DNA from: CAYJFK01 sp964369475
GTDB lineage: Bacteria; Bacillota; Clostridia; Oscillospirales; Feifaniaceae
Length of the DNA stretch: 29,543 nucleotides
Assembly (NCBI GenBank): GCA_964369475.1
Contig: CAYJFK010000026.1
Span: 1 to 29,543 of the forward strand
Direction: 5' to 3'
Made by a program: the position numbers and the translations under genes
The notes under the pieces: model-generated
What the model saw: the letters and a program-made list of their open reading frames with translations, nothing else
Told to the model about the DNA's origin: nothing
The model's database searches: none
In this document: positions 8,224 to 16,599 of the stretch, in pieces
How positions within the stretch are numbered: the stretch's first letter is position 1
Layout of the letters: each line of letters begins with the position of its first letter

Positions 8224-8928
8224 TCAACCCTTCCATTGCTTGGGGGAGGTGCCCGTTACCTTTTTAAAGGCTCGGCTAAAGTAGTGCTGACTGGAAAAAC
8301 CGCAGCTTTCGGCGATTTCGTACATTTTTATAATGCCGTCTGAATTTTCAATTTGCTTTTTTGCGCAGTTTATTCTTTGACTTATAAGATAGTCGCTAAA
8401 TGTCGAGTTACATTCTTTTTTAAGAATTTTTGTAATATACCCTTCGCTAAGCTGTACTTCACTTGCAAGTATGCTAAGGGAATAGTCGGGGTTTTTGTAG
8501 TTGTCGTCGATGTGGTTTAATATGGTGTTTGCAATCTTCGACATGTCGTGCTCGACATTTGAGCAGCTTTTATAGAGTTCAAGCACCGTTTCTTCAAATT
8601 CTTCACGGTTGATGGGCTTTAGCAAATACCGCTGCACGCCGTATTTCATGGCCTCGGCAGCATAGGAAAACTCTTGGTGACCGCTTATAATAATTGTCTT
8701 AATACCCTTGTTTTGCTTGTGCAGAAGTTTTAAAAATTCGAGCCCGCTCAAATTTGGCATGTTTATATCGACAAGTGCAAAGGCGATGTCGTGCACCTTG
8801 CAAAGCTCTATCGCCGCCTGACCGTCGGCCGCTTCGAAATAGTTTTGTATATTTAGATTTAGCCTTTTTATTCGCTTAATAAAGCTCTCTCTTATGGTCT
8901 TTTCGTCGTCTGCGATAAGTATATTCAT
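8224..8928 (-). CDS. YesN-type response regulator, receiver plus AraC DNA-binding domain
   Basis: This is a 234-residue cytoplasmic transcription factor. The N-terminal CheY-like receiver (about 1-120) has the acidic pair D7/D8, phospho-acceptor D54 (LVDINMP), S82 and K104 (LLKP). The C-terminal part (about 135-234) is an AraC/XylS double HTH ending in the family signature GFSSQHYFSRAFKKVTGTSP. Most YesN proteins have a long middle region; this one is short and goes almost directly from receiver to HTH. It lies 22 bp after the sensor kinase gene in the same operon, with a GGAGGAG site before its ATG. The divergent flavoprotein reductase at 10733 is its most likely target. Confidence 0.92.
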   Translation of the reverse strand: MNILIADDEKTIRESFIKRIKRLNLNIQNYFEAADGQAAIELCKVHDIAFALVDINMPNLSGLEFLKLLHKQNKGIKTIIISGHQEFSYAAEAMKYGVQRYLLKPINREEFEETVLELYKSCSNVEHDMSKIANTILNHIDDNYKNPDYSLSILASEVQLSEGYITKILKKECNSTFSDYLISQRINCAKKQIENSDGIIKMYEIAESCGFSSQHYFSRAFKKVTGTSPKQWKG

Positions 8929-8950
8929 AAAGTCGCTCCTCCCATCCCTT

Positions 8951-10555
8951 TTATGTGGACGGTCTTTCTAAAATAGGGTGATATACAGTCGTCGTGACAT
9001 AGTTTTCATCAAAGCCTATTTCTACGCCGTAGTCGTCTCCGAAGTTGATTTTTAGCCTCTGGTTTATGTTGTACAGACCATACCCCTTGTCGCTCTTTGT
9101 CGTGTAATCCTTCTGCTTGAAATTGCTGTTTAGCGTGCATATTGCGTCCTTGTCGATCGTCTTATAGCTGTTTTTAACAGTCGCAATAATAAACCTTTCA
9201 CTCATGCTAAACTCGACATATATCATGCCGCCCTGATCCATTAACTTTATGCCGTGATATATGGCATTCTCGACTATCGGCTGGAGCAAAAACTTCATAA
9301 AAGGCATGTCTTGCGATAGGTCGCCGTTATTAATTTCTATTTCGAACATATCGCTGTAACGCAGTTTTTGTATTGCGACATAGCTTTTAAGATGAAGTAT
9401 CTCGTCCCCAAGCGTTATTATCTGTTTGTCGCTGCTAAGCCCGATTTTAAAGAGGGTTGCCAAAGCGCCTATTGCGTCCTCTGTTTCAAGGTCGTCGTTG
9501 TCGTAGGCGATCGACTGAATGGTCTCGAGTGTGTTGTATAAAAAATGGGGCTGAATTTGCGAGTATAGCGCCTTGTTTTCTGCAATAAGTTTTTCGACCT
9601 TTTCCTTTTCGATGCGCTGTAATATATCGTTTATATGAAGTGATAGCAAATGTAGCTCTGCAATATCAGAGTCGCTCTTAAAGCTTGTTATGGTGTCAAA
9701 GCTCAAGGTGTCGAGCTCGTTTTGCAAATCGATAATCGGCCTTGCTATCTTGTCGGCAAATATTTTTGCCAAGACAAAGGAGACTGCAAGTATAAACAAG
9801 CAGATAAAGAGCGTTATAACGATCGTATCGTTTACAGTAGACTGCACAAGGCTTGTTGGGATTTTTAGCGCCACTTGCCAGTCGGTGTCGGCTATTTTTT
9901 CGCTCGTTATTGTAAGCAAATCACCTGTGTTTTTGTTAGTGCCGCCAAGTAGTATTTCGTCGTCGTTATTTACAATATAAACAGAACTGTCATCGACAGG
10001 TGGCTTTGTTATTATGTTTTGCAGATAAGCTATCTCGAGCGAGCCGCTGAGATGTCCTTGATACTGCCCGAGCGAGTCGTAAATCGGGCAGAGTATTAAG
10101 ATAATATAGGCGTTATCAGCCCTTGAATATATCGGGTTTGATATGGTGGGGCTATCGCTGCTTTCGAGCAAGTGCTCGTAGTAGCCTCTGTCGCTTATAT
10201 TAAACTCCGCCCCACTCGTTGTAATCTTATTGCCATTTAGGTCGATGTAACCGATCGATTCAAAGCTGTTTTCTATCGCTTTTAAATATGCCTGCATATT
10301 AAAGAGCAAGCTCTCGGTGTCGCTAAATTCGTAATCTCGCCAAAGGTAGCTAAGGCGAGATATTTCGCTTGCCTTGTGCTCGAGCCATAACCTTGTTTGA
10401 TCTGCGTATGTTTGCAGATAATCCTCTGATATATTGTACAGATTATCGCTTACATCTGTTTGCAAAATGTAGATAAAACTAACCGTTAAGAGCATTGCTG
10501 TTATGATAGAAAGAATCACAAATGGTCGCAAAATAACATTATATATTGACTTCAT
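8951..10555 (-). CDS. YesM/LytS-type sensor histidine kinase with extracellular Cache-like domain
   Basis: This is a 534-residue membrane sensor. TM1 (about 8-31) and TM2 (about 244-266) enclose an extracellular region resembling a double Cache ligand sensor; it contains the typical DRGYYEHLL segment at 122-130. A HAMP-like linker follows, then the His_kinase domain with H337 in QIQPHFLYNTLE, an N box (QPIVENAIYHG) and a G box (GYGLYNINQRL). It would phosphorylate the response regulator encoded next. An in-frame ATG exists 15 bp upstream, but CAAGGAG (10561-10567) lies inside that extension and 5 nt before the ATG at 10555, so I use 10555. The ligand is unknown; dCache sensors often bind small organic acids or amino acids. 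Confidence 0.92.
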   Translation of the reverse strand: MKSIYNVILRPFVILSIITAMLLTVSFIYILQTDVSDNLYNISEDYLQTYADQTRLWLEHKASEISRLSYLWRDYEFSDTESLLFNMQAYLKAIENSFESIGYIDLNGNKITTSGAEFNISDRGYYEHLLESSDSPTISNPIYSRADNAYIILILCPIYDSLGQYQGHLSGSLEIAYLQNIITKPPVDDSSVYIVNNDDEILLGGTNKNTGDLLTITSEKIADTDWQVALKIPTSLVQSTVNDTIVITLFICLFILAVSFVLAKIFADKIARPIIDLQNELDTLSFDTITSFKSDSDIAELHLLSLHINDILQRIEKEKVEKLIAENKALYSQIQPHFLYNTLETIQSIAYDNDDLETEDAIGALATLFKIGLSSDKQIITLGDEILHLKSYVAIQKLRYSDMFEIEINNGDLSQDMPFMKFLLQPIVENAIYHGIKLMDQGGMIYVEFSMSERFIIATVKNSYKTIDKDAICTLNSNFKQKDYTTKSDKGYGLYNINQRLKINFGDDYGVEIGFDENYVTTTVYHPILERPST

Positions 10556-10584
10556 AATAACTCCTTGCATTTAGTCATATCTCG

Positions 10585-10613
10585 ATTATACCGTTATTTT
10601 ATGAAAAAAACAA
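10585..10613 (-). promoter_or_regulatory. Promoter of the two-component operon
   Basis: On the minus strand TTGTTT (10613-10608) and a perfect TATAAT (10590-10585) are separated by 17 bp. It points leftwards, away from the flavoprotein gene. Confidence 0.8.
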
Positions 10614-10668
10614 TCGTGTACGCTAAAGTGCAAAAAAGTGTCGATTAATCTAAAGACAGCCGTAGTTT

Positions 10669-10714
10669 TATTTGTTAAAATTCTAACTGTAAGATGTTAA
10701 ATTAGTAACAAATA
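10669..10714 (+). promoter_or_regulatory. Inverted repeat upstream of the flavoprotein reductase, candidate regulator site
   Basis: TATTTGTTA (10669-10677) and TAACAAATA (10706-10714) are a perfect 9-bp inverted pair, 28 bp apart. Between them only a weak promoter is visible (TTGTTA 10673-10678, TTAAAT 10697-10702, spacing 18). A weak core promoter plus symmetric sites suits activation by the divergent AraC-type regulator. Confidence 0.4.
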
Positions 10715-10732
10715 TAGCGGAGGTAATTTTTT

Positions 10733-12535
10733 ATGAAAAAGTTTTTGGCAACTATTCTTTTGGCAACAATGCTTGTAGGGTGCTCGACAGCAGAGCCGGA
10801 AGCGCCTGTAACGCCTGACGAGGATATCCAAGATGTCGGCGGCGAGGTAAGCGGAATTAGCGGAAGTTTTGACGGTGTGGGCGCAGGCCATGCAGGCGAT
10901 ATTGCCGTTACCGTCACTTTGGAAAACAACATAATCACAGCGGTAGATGTTACAACACAAAACGAAACCCCCGGTCTTGGCGATGTTGCAATAACCGCAA
11001 TTACCGAGCTTATGGTAGAGAACAATACGGTAAATGTAGACAGCATTGCAGGTGCAACAAACTCCTCCTCGGGTGTTAAGGCGGCAGTAACGGCGGCGCT
11101 GCTATCGGCCGGCATGACACAGGGCGATATAGACGAGATGCAGGCAGTATCAAAAGAGGTAAATGCTCCTGATTCCGAGATGACATACGATGTAGTAATT
11201 GTCGGCGCAGGTGGAGCGGGCCTTTCAGCGGCTGTCGAGGCGGCACAGGGCGGCGCTTCGGTAGTTGTGCTTGAAAAGACATCTTTTTCGGGCGGTAACA
11301 CACTTGTTTCGGGCGGCGGTCTAAATATCCCCGGCACAGATATTCAGATAGCTCACGATGTTACTGACAGCGTAGAGAGCTTCATAGCAGATACTCTAAG
11401 CGGTGGCGACAACATTAATAATGTTGCCCTTGTAGAAGTAATGGGCGAAAATGCCCTCGATGCATACAACTGGCTTGTAGAGGATATAGGTGTAGAGTTT
11501 ATGCAAGACCGTATGCAACAGTTTGGCGGTCACTCCGTACCTCGTGCCGTTATCCCTGTCGGCAACAAGGGCACAGAGATGATTTCCAAGCTCGAAGTTG
11601 TAGCGAGAGATTTGGGTGTAGACATATACATGAACACAGAGGCTACCGAGCTTACAATGACAGACGGAGTTGTAACAGGCCTTAAGGCTCTTAACGACGG
11701 CAACGACATTACGGTAACTGCTAACAATGGTGTTATATTGGCAACGGGCGGCTTTGCGGCAAATGTCGAGATGCGTATGCAGTACAACCCTGCATACGGC
11801 GAAAAGTACAAGACAACATCTGTCCCTGCAAGCACAGGTGACGGCATTGTAATGGCACAGGCAGTCGGCGCAGGCCTTGTAGACATGGAGCAAATCCAAG
11901 TTTACCCCACATGCAACCCCAATACAGGCATTATCTCCTATGTAGGAAACTCCCGTTTTGACGGCGCTATTCTTATAAACAAAGAGGGCGAGAGATTTAT
12001 TAACGAAATGGGCAGACGTGACCACATTTCAAATGCAATTTTAGAGCAGACAGACGAAGTTGGCTACCTTGTTTGGGGTCAGGAGATCGAAACTGTCGGC
12101 AACATGACAGAGGTGCACAGCGTTGAGTTTAACACAATGCTAAACGAGGGCACAATATTTAAAGTAGAAACACTCGAAGAAGCGGCCGAGAGTTTTGGTA
12201 TTGATGTTGAAACATTTACCTCGACAATAGAAACTTTTAACGGTTACGTAGCAGACGGCACAGACCCTGACTTTGGCAAGACTGGCGCATACAGAACTAT
12301 CGCACAAGGGCCTTTCTACATTCAAAAGGTCGTGCCTGCAACTCATCACACAATGGGCGGCATTACAATAAACACAGATGCTGAAGTTCTTGATACAAAC
12401 GGCGAAGTTATAGAAGGCCTATACGCCGCAGGCGAAGTTACAGGCGGCATCCACGGCACAAACCGCCTTGGCGGAAATGCTATAACAGATATAGTAGTAT
12501 TCGGCAGAATTGCAGGGCAAAACATAGTAAAATAA
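10733..12535 (+). CDS. Lipoprotein FMN/FAD flavoprotein reductase, fumarate/urocanate reductase family
   Basis: This 600-residue protein should sit on the outer face of the membrane. It starts with a lipobox LVGC (Cys17). An FMN_bind domain (about 38-128) carries the ApbE flavinylation motif DSIAGAT, with Thr109 as the likely covalent FMN site. An FAD_binding_2 reductase domain follows (152-600) with the dinucleotide motif GAGGAG at 158-163, the proton-donor Arg429 in NEMGRRD, the HHTMGG motif at 538-543 and Arg578 in HGTNRLGG. In fumarate reductases a conserved His occurs where this protein has Tyr391 (QVYPT), so the acceptor may not be fumarate; a urocanate-like or other enoate is possible. 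It is a single gene with promoter, GCGGAGG ribosome site and terminator, divergent from a two-component system. No ApbE or electron-supplying partner is in the window. Confidence 0.88.
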   Translation: MKKFLATILLATMLVGCSTAEPEAPVTPDEDIQDVGGEVSGISGSFDGVGAGHAGDIAVTVTLENNIITAVDVTTQNETPGLGDVAITAITELMVENNTVNVDSIAGATNSSSGVKAAVTAALLSAGMTQGDIDEMQAVSKEVNAPDSEMTYDVVIVGAGGAGLSAAVEAAQGGASVVVLEKTSFSGGNTLVSGGGLNIPGTDIQIAHDVTDSVESFIADTLSGGDNINNVALVEVMGENALDAYNWLVEDIGVEFMQDRMQQFGGHSVPRAVIPVGNKGTEMISKLEVVARDLGVDIYMNTEATELTMTDGVVTGLKALNDGNDITVTANNGVILATGGFAANVEMRMQYNPAYGEKYKTTSVPASTGDGIVMAQAVGAGLVDMEQIQVYPTCNPNTGIISYVGNSRFDGAILINKEGERFINEMGRRDHISNAILEQTDEVGYLVWGQEIETVGNMTEVHSVEFNTMLNEGTIFKVETLEEAAESFGIDVETFTSTIETFNGYVADGTDPDFGKTGAYRTIAQGPFYIQKVVPATHHTMGGITINTDAEVLDTNGEVIEGLYAAGEVTGGIHGTNRLGGNAITDIVVFGRIAGQNIVK

Positions 12536-12597
12536 TCCACTTTGAGCAAAGTGGCAGATCGTTACATCAAAGGCTGGCAATCTGAGCATTAAAAAAG

Positions 12598-12618
12598 CAC
12601 CCGAGAGGGTGTTTTTTT
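12598..12618 (+). terminator. Terminator of the flavoprotein reductase gene
   Basis: CACCC (12598-12602), a GAGA loop and GGGTG (12607-12611) are followed by seven T. An additional small hairpin, CCACTTT/AAAGTGG, lies directly after the stop codon. Confidence 0.8.
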
Positions 12619-12627
12619 AGTATTGTT

Positions 12628-12680
12628 TGGAGAAAAAGTGTGTTTTCAAGCTGAGAAAATCAGCCTTTGTTTGATTTTTG
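12628..12680. repeat. Decayed copy of the double-hairpin repeat
   Basis: TGGAGAAAAAGTGTGTTTTC and the following words AAGCTG and AAATCAGC match the left part and centre of the element at 4673-4730, with several small losses that break the stems. Confidence 0.45.
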
Positions 12681-12688
12681 CAAACTCG

Positions 12689-12704
12689 TTAACAAATTTG
12701 TTAA
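12689..12704. promoter_or_regulatory. Perfect 16-bp palindrome, possible operator
   Basis: TTAACAAATTTGTTAA is fully self-complementary and lies about 120 bp before the small secreted protein. Its half site resembles the TTTGTTA arms upstream of the flavoprotein gene. Because it is A/T-rich, chance is a real alternative. Confidence 0.3.
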
Positions 12705-12827
12705 TATGCAACAGTCGGCATTTTTTACATGGTAAAATATACCGATTGCACGAAAAATACCAAGGGTTGCTCGAGGAAGGCATTTTTTGTTGTAGTTACA
12801 TTATAGTTTTTTTGGGAGGGTTTAACA

Positions 12828-13112
12828 ATGAAGTCAAAGAAAATGCTCGCCATGTTGCTTGCCTGCGTTATGCTGTTTGGCATGATGCAGACAGTGGCCT
12901 TAGCGACAGCGGAAATGATCGACACGCAAGAGTCACTCGTTTGGGTCGGTACTAATAATATTTCCTTAGTGGTAGACGAGAGCGCTATATCAAACAGCGC
13001 ACCGGCTGCGCTACCCAGCATAGAGGGTGGAGACCTCCTCCCTCCGGTACCGCAGATGAAAAGTGTAGAATACTTACAGGTGCCAGGCTCCTACAAGCTC
13101 GTTTATGATTGA
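12828..13112 (+). CDS. Small secreted protein of unknown function
   Basis: This is a 94-residue protein with a clear signal peptide (residues 1-26: KK, a long hydrophobic core, ALA cleavage site) and a mature part of about 68 residues. The mature part has no cysteine and a proline-rich stretch (LLPPVPQ). A GGGAGGG site precedes the ATG. I do not recognise the family. It lies upstream of two membrane signalling proteins, so it could be a secreted signal or a sensor accessory. It could also be the leftover N-terminus of a larger surface protein, since the C-terminus has no clear domain end. Confidence 0.6.
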   Translation: MKSKKMLAMLLACVMLFGMMQTVALATAEMIDTQESLVWVGTNNISLVVDESAISNSAPAALPSIEGGDLLPPVPQMKSVEYLQVPGSYKLVYD

Positions 13113-13195
13113 CTTTATCCTCTTAATTATGGTACAATTCACTTTGGTAGATTGTCTCAAAAATGAAATATTTTTTTTAAAAGGAATTGATCAGA

Positions 13196-13291
13196 ATGGC
13201 AAATTGCGTACAATTGTTAAGTGTTAAGCGCAAAGGTGTGTTTTTTTGCCTTGCCAACTTTTGCTTAGAAAAAAAGACCACGAAAATGTAA
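13196..13291 (+). CDS. Candidate 31-residue cysteine-containing peptide
   Basis: The ATG at 13196 opens a 31-codon frame with AAGGA 10 bp upstream. The product has a hydrophobic centre with two cysteines (VFFCLANFCL), followed by a charged tail (EKKTTKM). That resembles the general shape of peptide pheromone precursors, but there is no homology I can name and no AgrB-like protease is in the window. It sits in the leader of the sensor gene at 13371. It may instead be a leader peptide, or simply chance. Confidence 0.25.
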   Translation: MANCVQLLSVKRKGVFFCLANFCLEKKTTKM

Positions 13292-13336
13292 GGCTGTCGT
13301 TACTCCCTCTTTGGAAAAACGATGGTCGTTTTTGTG
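13270..13336 (+). terminator. Possible attenuator or terminator in the sensor gene leader
   Basis: Positions 13271-13280 pair with 13323-13333 (10 bp with one bulge). They enclose a second small stem and are followed by TTTTTGTGT. The hairpin ends about 35 bp before the sensor start, so it could stop leader transcripts or be conditional. Confidence 0.35.
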
Positions 13337-13370
13337 TATTTGCCATTATTAAAAGAAATGGAGGGGAGCG

Positions 13371-15068
13371 GTGGATAAATCCAAAACCAAACAGGCAATA
13401 GAAATTGCTCTCTTTGCTTTTCTTTTGCTCTTGGCAACAAGTTTAAGTAGGCTACACAAGTGGATGCCGAGCGATCTTGCGCTCTTTTATTCCTTTGCCT
13501 ATGTACTGTCGATTGGCATACATATCTCTCTTTTTTTCGCTTGGACAGTCAGCATTTACAACCGAATTATGCAAAGTCGTGTGCGCACATATCTTATGCT
13601 GATCGGCGCTAACATAATACTCTGGATAGGCATAAGAGGGGTCAAATGGGGGCCTTTTGGCAAAATTGCTTTTGGCGACAGAATGGCTTGGTATATGTTT
13701 TACATACCGATGATAATGATTCCGCTTCTATTCTTTTTCACGGCACTTTGTGTCGGCCAAGATGAGCATTACCGACCAAATAAAAAGTGGAACCTCCTTT
13801 TTATCCCTGCGATATTGCTGATAGCCCTTGTGCTCACGAATGATTTTCATCTTCTTGTTTTCGGCGGCATTAATTTGGATATTCACATGTATGAACGACC
13901 TTATGATCATAAAATAGGCTACTATGTCGTTGCAATTTTTTTGGTAGCGTTAATCTTGCTCTCCACAACTTTGATTACAAAAAAGTTCCGCTACTCTGTC
14001 AGCGCAAGAAGGGCTTCAAGGCTACCGATGTTGGTCGTAGGTTGTGTGATTTTGTACACCGTCCTACTTGTCATAGGGCCCGTTTACGGAGTAGAATATT
14101 ATTTTATGGATGTTACAATATTCAGCTGCACATCGGCGGTGGCCTTTTGGGAGGCCTGTATTCGCACGGGGCTTGTACACTCCAACGGCCGCCACAAAGA
14201 GTTTTTCGAGATGGCGACTACCAATGCACAGGTGCTTACTGCTTCGGGCGAGGTTGCATACACCGCCGAGAATGCACCTAAGCTTACAAGAGTGGATTTT
14301 GAAAGGCTTAAAGAGAGTAAAGTTGTCCATTATGATAAAAACACCCTGCTCCATATTTCCCCGATAAAGGGCGGCTATGTGTCGTGGAGCAGTGATGTGT
14401 CGGGGATAAAAAGTGTGATAGGAGAGCTCGAGGGGCTCAATGAAAAACTTCACGAGAGAGTAGAGCATTTAAGCTTGGAAAACACACAAAAAAAGGAAAA
14501 TACAAGAGAGAAAAAGCTAAGCGAACTTCAGGGCATCTTGCGAACCGAAGCACTTCCTTACAGCGAGAAGATAAAAAACGCTATGACACTAAGCGAGGAG
14601 GCCTCGCCGAGCGAGATCAAGCAATTGCTCTTTGCAACAAGCATTATCTCGACATATCTAAAGCGCAAGGTCAACTTGATTTTGATAGAGCAGACAGAAA
14701 AATGCATCAGCGCCGACGAAATGCATCGGGCATTTTCCGAAGTGTTCGAAGGTCTGCGCTTAGAGGGCAGAATGTGCGAGCTCAACATAGCGGAGAAATT
14801 TGATTTAAATCTTGCCACGGCAATGCTCTGCTTTGACCTGTTTATGGCGGTCATAGAGCATGTGACTTATGATTTTAACCTTGCCTACCTAAGTTTTAGG
14901 CAAAAGGGAGAACGAGTTATATTTGCCATTCAAGTCTCGGGAGACAGAGAGTTCGACATTTCGGCATTTGAAAATTTTGAAGAACAAAAGCTATCAACAC
15001 TTAACGGCAAGCTGGCAGCACATGCCGAGGAGGAGAGCTATCACATTTCGCTGAGCATTCCAAAATAA
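13371..15068 (+). CDS. Multi-pass membrane sensor with degenerate kinase region
   Basis: This 565-residue protein starts at GTG with GGAGGGGAG just before it. Residues 1-250 contain about seven to eight hydrophobic segments, like the 7TM sensor modules at the N-terminus of some histidine kinases. A soluble part with a coiled coil (about 345-385) and a helical region in DHp position follows. I cannot find a phospho-accepting His motif, a proper N box or a glycine-rich G box; FDLFMAVIEHVTYDF at about 480-500 is at best a remnant. It therefore looks like a pseudokinase receptor. The next gene, a true histidine kinase, begins 17 bp later, so the two probably form one complex. Confidence 0.7.
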   Translation: MDKSKTKQAIEIALFAFLLLLATSLSRLHKWMPSDLALFYSFAYVLSIGIHISLFFAWTVSIYNRIMQSRVRTYLMLIGANIILWIGIRGVKWGPFGKIAFGDRMAWYMFYIPMIMIPLLFFFTALCVGQDEHYRPNKKWNLLFIPAILLIALVLTNDFHLLVFGGINLDIHMYERPYDHKIGYYVVAIFLVALILLSTTLITKKFRYSVSARRASRLPMLVVGCVILYTVLLVIGPVYGVEYYFMDVTIFSCTSAVAFWEACIRTGLVHSNGRHKEFFEMATTNAQVLTASGEVAYTAENAPKLTRVDFERLKESKVVHYDKNTLLHISPIKGGYVSWSSDVSGIKSVIGELEGLNEKLHERVEHLSLENTQKKENTREKKLSELQGILRTEALPYSEKIKNAMTLSEEASPSEIKQLLFATSIISTYLKRKVNLILIEQTEKCISADEMHRAFSEVFEGLRLEGRMCELNIAEKFDLNLATAMLCFDLFMAVIEHVTYDFNLAYLSFRQKGERVIFAIQVSGDREFDISAFENFEEQKLSTLNGKLAAHAEEESYHISLSIPK

Positions 15069-15085
15069 AAGGTAAGGAGGGGTAT

Positions 15086-16372
15086 ATGAATTTTTTGTCT
15101 TTAAATGTTACAGGGCAAGGGGTTATTACAGCTGTTGTCATGGTAGGGTTTACGGCCGTGACCTTGGCACTTATTGTAAATATAATAGCGAAAAATAGCA
15201 AAAAATCGACATTTGTACTCTCTCTTTTGCTCGTAGCGATCATTGTAGACCTCTCGGCACTTATGGAGTTTATCAACTTTTCAAGAGAGGATCCTAATCT
15301 TGCGCTGTCGACGTTAGCTCAGGCGATAGATAAAATTCCGCACCCACTTCATGTAATCTTGGGGCTGGCCTCGGTCGGGATTTCGATCTTCAGTATATAT
15401 AAAGTATACAAAGCAGAAAAGGACAAGATAAACGATTTCTCCATAAAAGAAGCGCTCGAAAGTTTGCCAACAGGCATTGCCTTTGTGTCGGAGGACAACA
15501 CCATTTACCTCTCGAATAAAATCATGCACAATCTGTGTAAGGAACTTACGGGAAAAGACCTCATTAGCGGCATAGACATTTGGGGTGAACTTTATCGCCT
15601 AAAGAGCAGTGAAAAATGCGTAATGAAGGAGGAAAACCCAGCCTTTATTTTGCAGGGCGGTAAAGTTTGGCAGTTTTCAAAGACCGTTCAGAAGCGGCGT
15701 ACGGGTAATTATATAGAGATCAAAGCGACCGACATAACAGAGCTTTACAACTTAGGCAGAAATGTAGGGCAGATGAATGAGCTGCTCTTGCAACAACAAG
15801 CACGGCTTGAGGTGCTGTCGGGCATGATAGAGCAAAGCACAGAGGAGGAATTGACCGCCAATATGAAGGTCGATTTTCACGACCACTTTGGCAGTTTGCT
15901 GGCGAGCACTAAGCAAACGCTAATGCAGAGCGAGCCGATAGAAACAAAGGTCATTGCAGGGCACTTGACAAAGCTATCTGACATTATTTCAGGCCTTGCA
16001 GAGGGCGATAAACCAAATCTATCGCTCCATCAAATCCAAGCCTTTGGCAAAAAGCTCGGATGCGAGGTAACGGTAGAGGGTGACCTGCCAACAGACGACG
16101 AGAACAAAACAACTATTTTGCTCTGCATAAACGAGGCGCTAATCAACGCATATCGCCATGCAAATGCAGACAAGCTGACCGTAACCATAACCGAAACCGA
16201 CCATAAAGTTAATGTCACCATACAAAGCAAAACCAAAACCCCATTAACCGAAATTACCGAAGGGGGAGGGCTTACGGGCCTGCGCCAAAAGGTCGAACGC
16301 TCAGGCGGCAGTTTTAGTGTAAAGGCAGATGATGAAGTGACGATTTTTGTTCAGCTTGGAATTAGGCGTTAG
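15086..16372 (+). CDS. DegS/NarX-like sensor histidine kinase
   Basis: This 428-residue protein has three hydrophobic segments (about 10-34, 41-61 and 86-105), a PAS-like region (about 118-215), a short coiled coil and a HisKA_3-type core. The phospho-acceptor is in VDFHDHFGS (H265-D266). The N box is CINEALINAYRHA (349-359) and the G box GGGLTGL (393-399). Kinases of this class normally phosphorylate LuxR/NarL-type response regulators, but none is found on either side. It is co-transcribed with the upstream membrane sensor (17-bp gap, AAGGAGG site). The downstream gene is a MarR regulator without a receiver domain. Confidence 0.88.
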   Translation: MNFLSLNVTGQGVITAVVMVGFTAVTLALIVNIIAKNSKKSTFVLSLLLVAIIVDLSALMEFINFSREDPNLALSTLAQAIDKIPHPLHVILGLASVGISIFSIYKVYKAEKDKINDFSIKEALESLPTGIAFVSEDNTIYLSNKIMHNLCKELTGKDLISGIDIWGELYRLKSSEKCVMKEENPAFILQGGKVWQFSKTVQKRRTGNYIEIKATDITELYNLGRNVGQMNELLLQQQARLEVLSGMIEQSTEEELTANMKVDFHDHFGSLLASTKQTLMQSEPIETKVIAGHLTKLSDIISGLAEGDKPNLSLHQIQAFGKKLGCEVTVEGDLPTDDENKTTILLCINEALINAYRHANADKLTVTITETDHKVNVTIQSKTKTPLTEITEGGGLTGLRQKVERSGGSFSVKADDEVTIFVQLGIRR

Positions 16373-16599
16373 TGGGGAATGTCAGTTCGAGAGATTATAA
16401 ATAGCATCTATCTAAATTTCGACGACCGTTTTTGTAATTTCACAAAAACAGCTTTTTAAAAGCTGATTACTTATGTTAATATTATATTAGGGAGCGGGCT
16501 ATATCTATCGATCAAAGCGAATGCACTATAAAACTACACAACTATCAACATGAAAAGGTAGCGGCGGCATAACTGTTTGCGCCACCAAAGGAGGCAAAA
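16373..16599. other. Spacer between kinase and MarR genes
   Basis: No gene is supported. Two adjacent small hairpins occur: 16428-16435 with 16442-16449, and 16449-16456 with 16458-16465. They resemble the double-hairpin layout seen elsewhere in the window but share little sequence with it. They may end the kinase transcript. Confidence 0.4.

Noticed and set aside
10702..12549. Several minus-strand frames opposite the flavoprotein reductase
   Set aside because: They are shadows of a strongly conserved plus-strand gene and have no domain of their own.
12537..12553. Small hairpin CCACTTT/AAAGTGG right after the reductase stop as the terminator
   Set aside because: No T run follows it. The hairpin at 12598-12618 is the proper terminator.
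16379..16459. Small frame MSVREIINSIYLNFDDRF after the kinase gene as a response-regulator remnant
   Set aside because: It has no ribosome site, no receiver or HTH motif, and runs into a hairpin.
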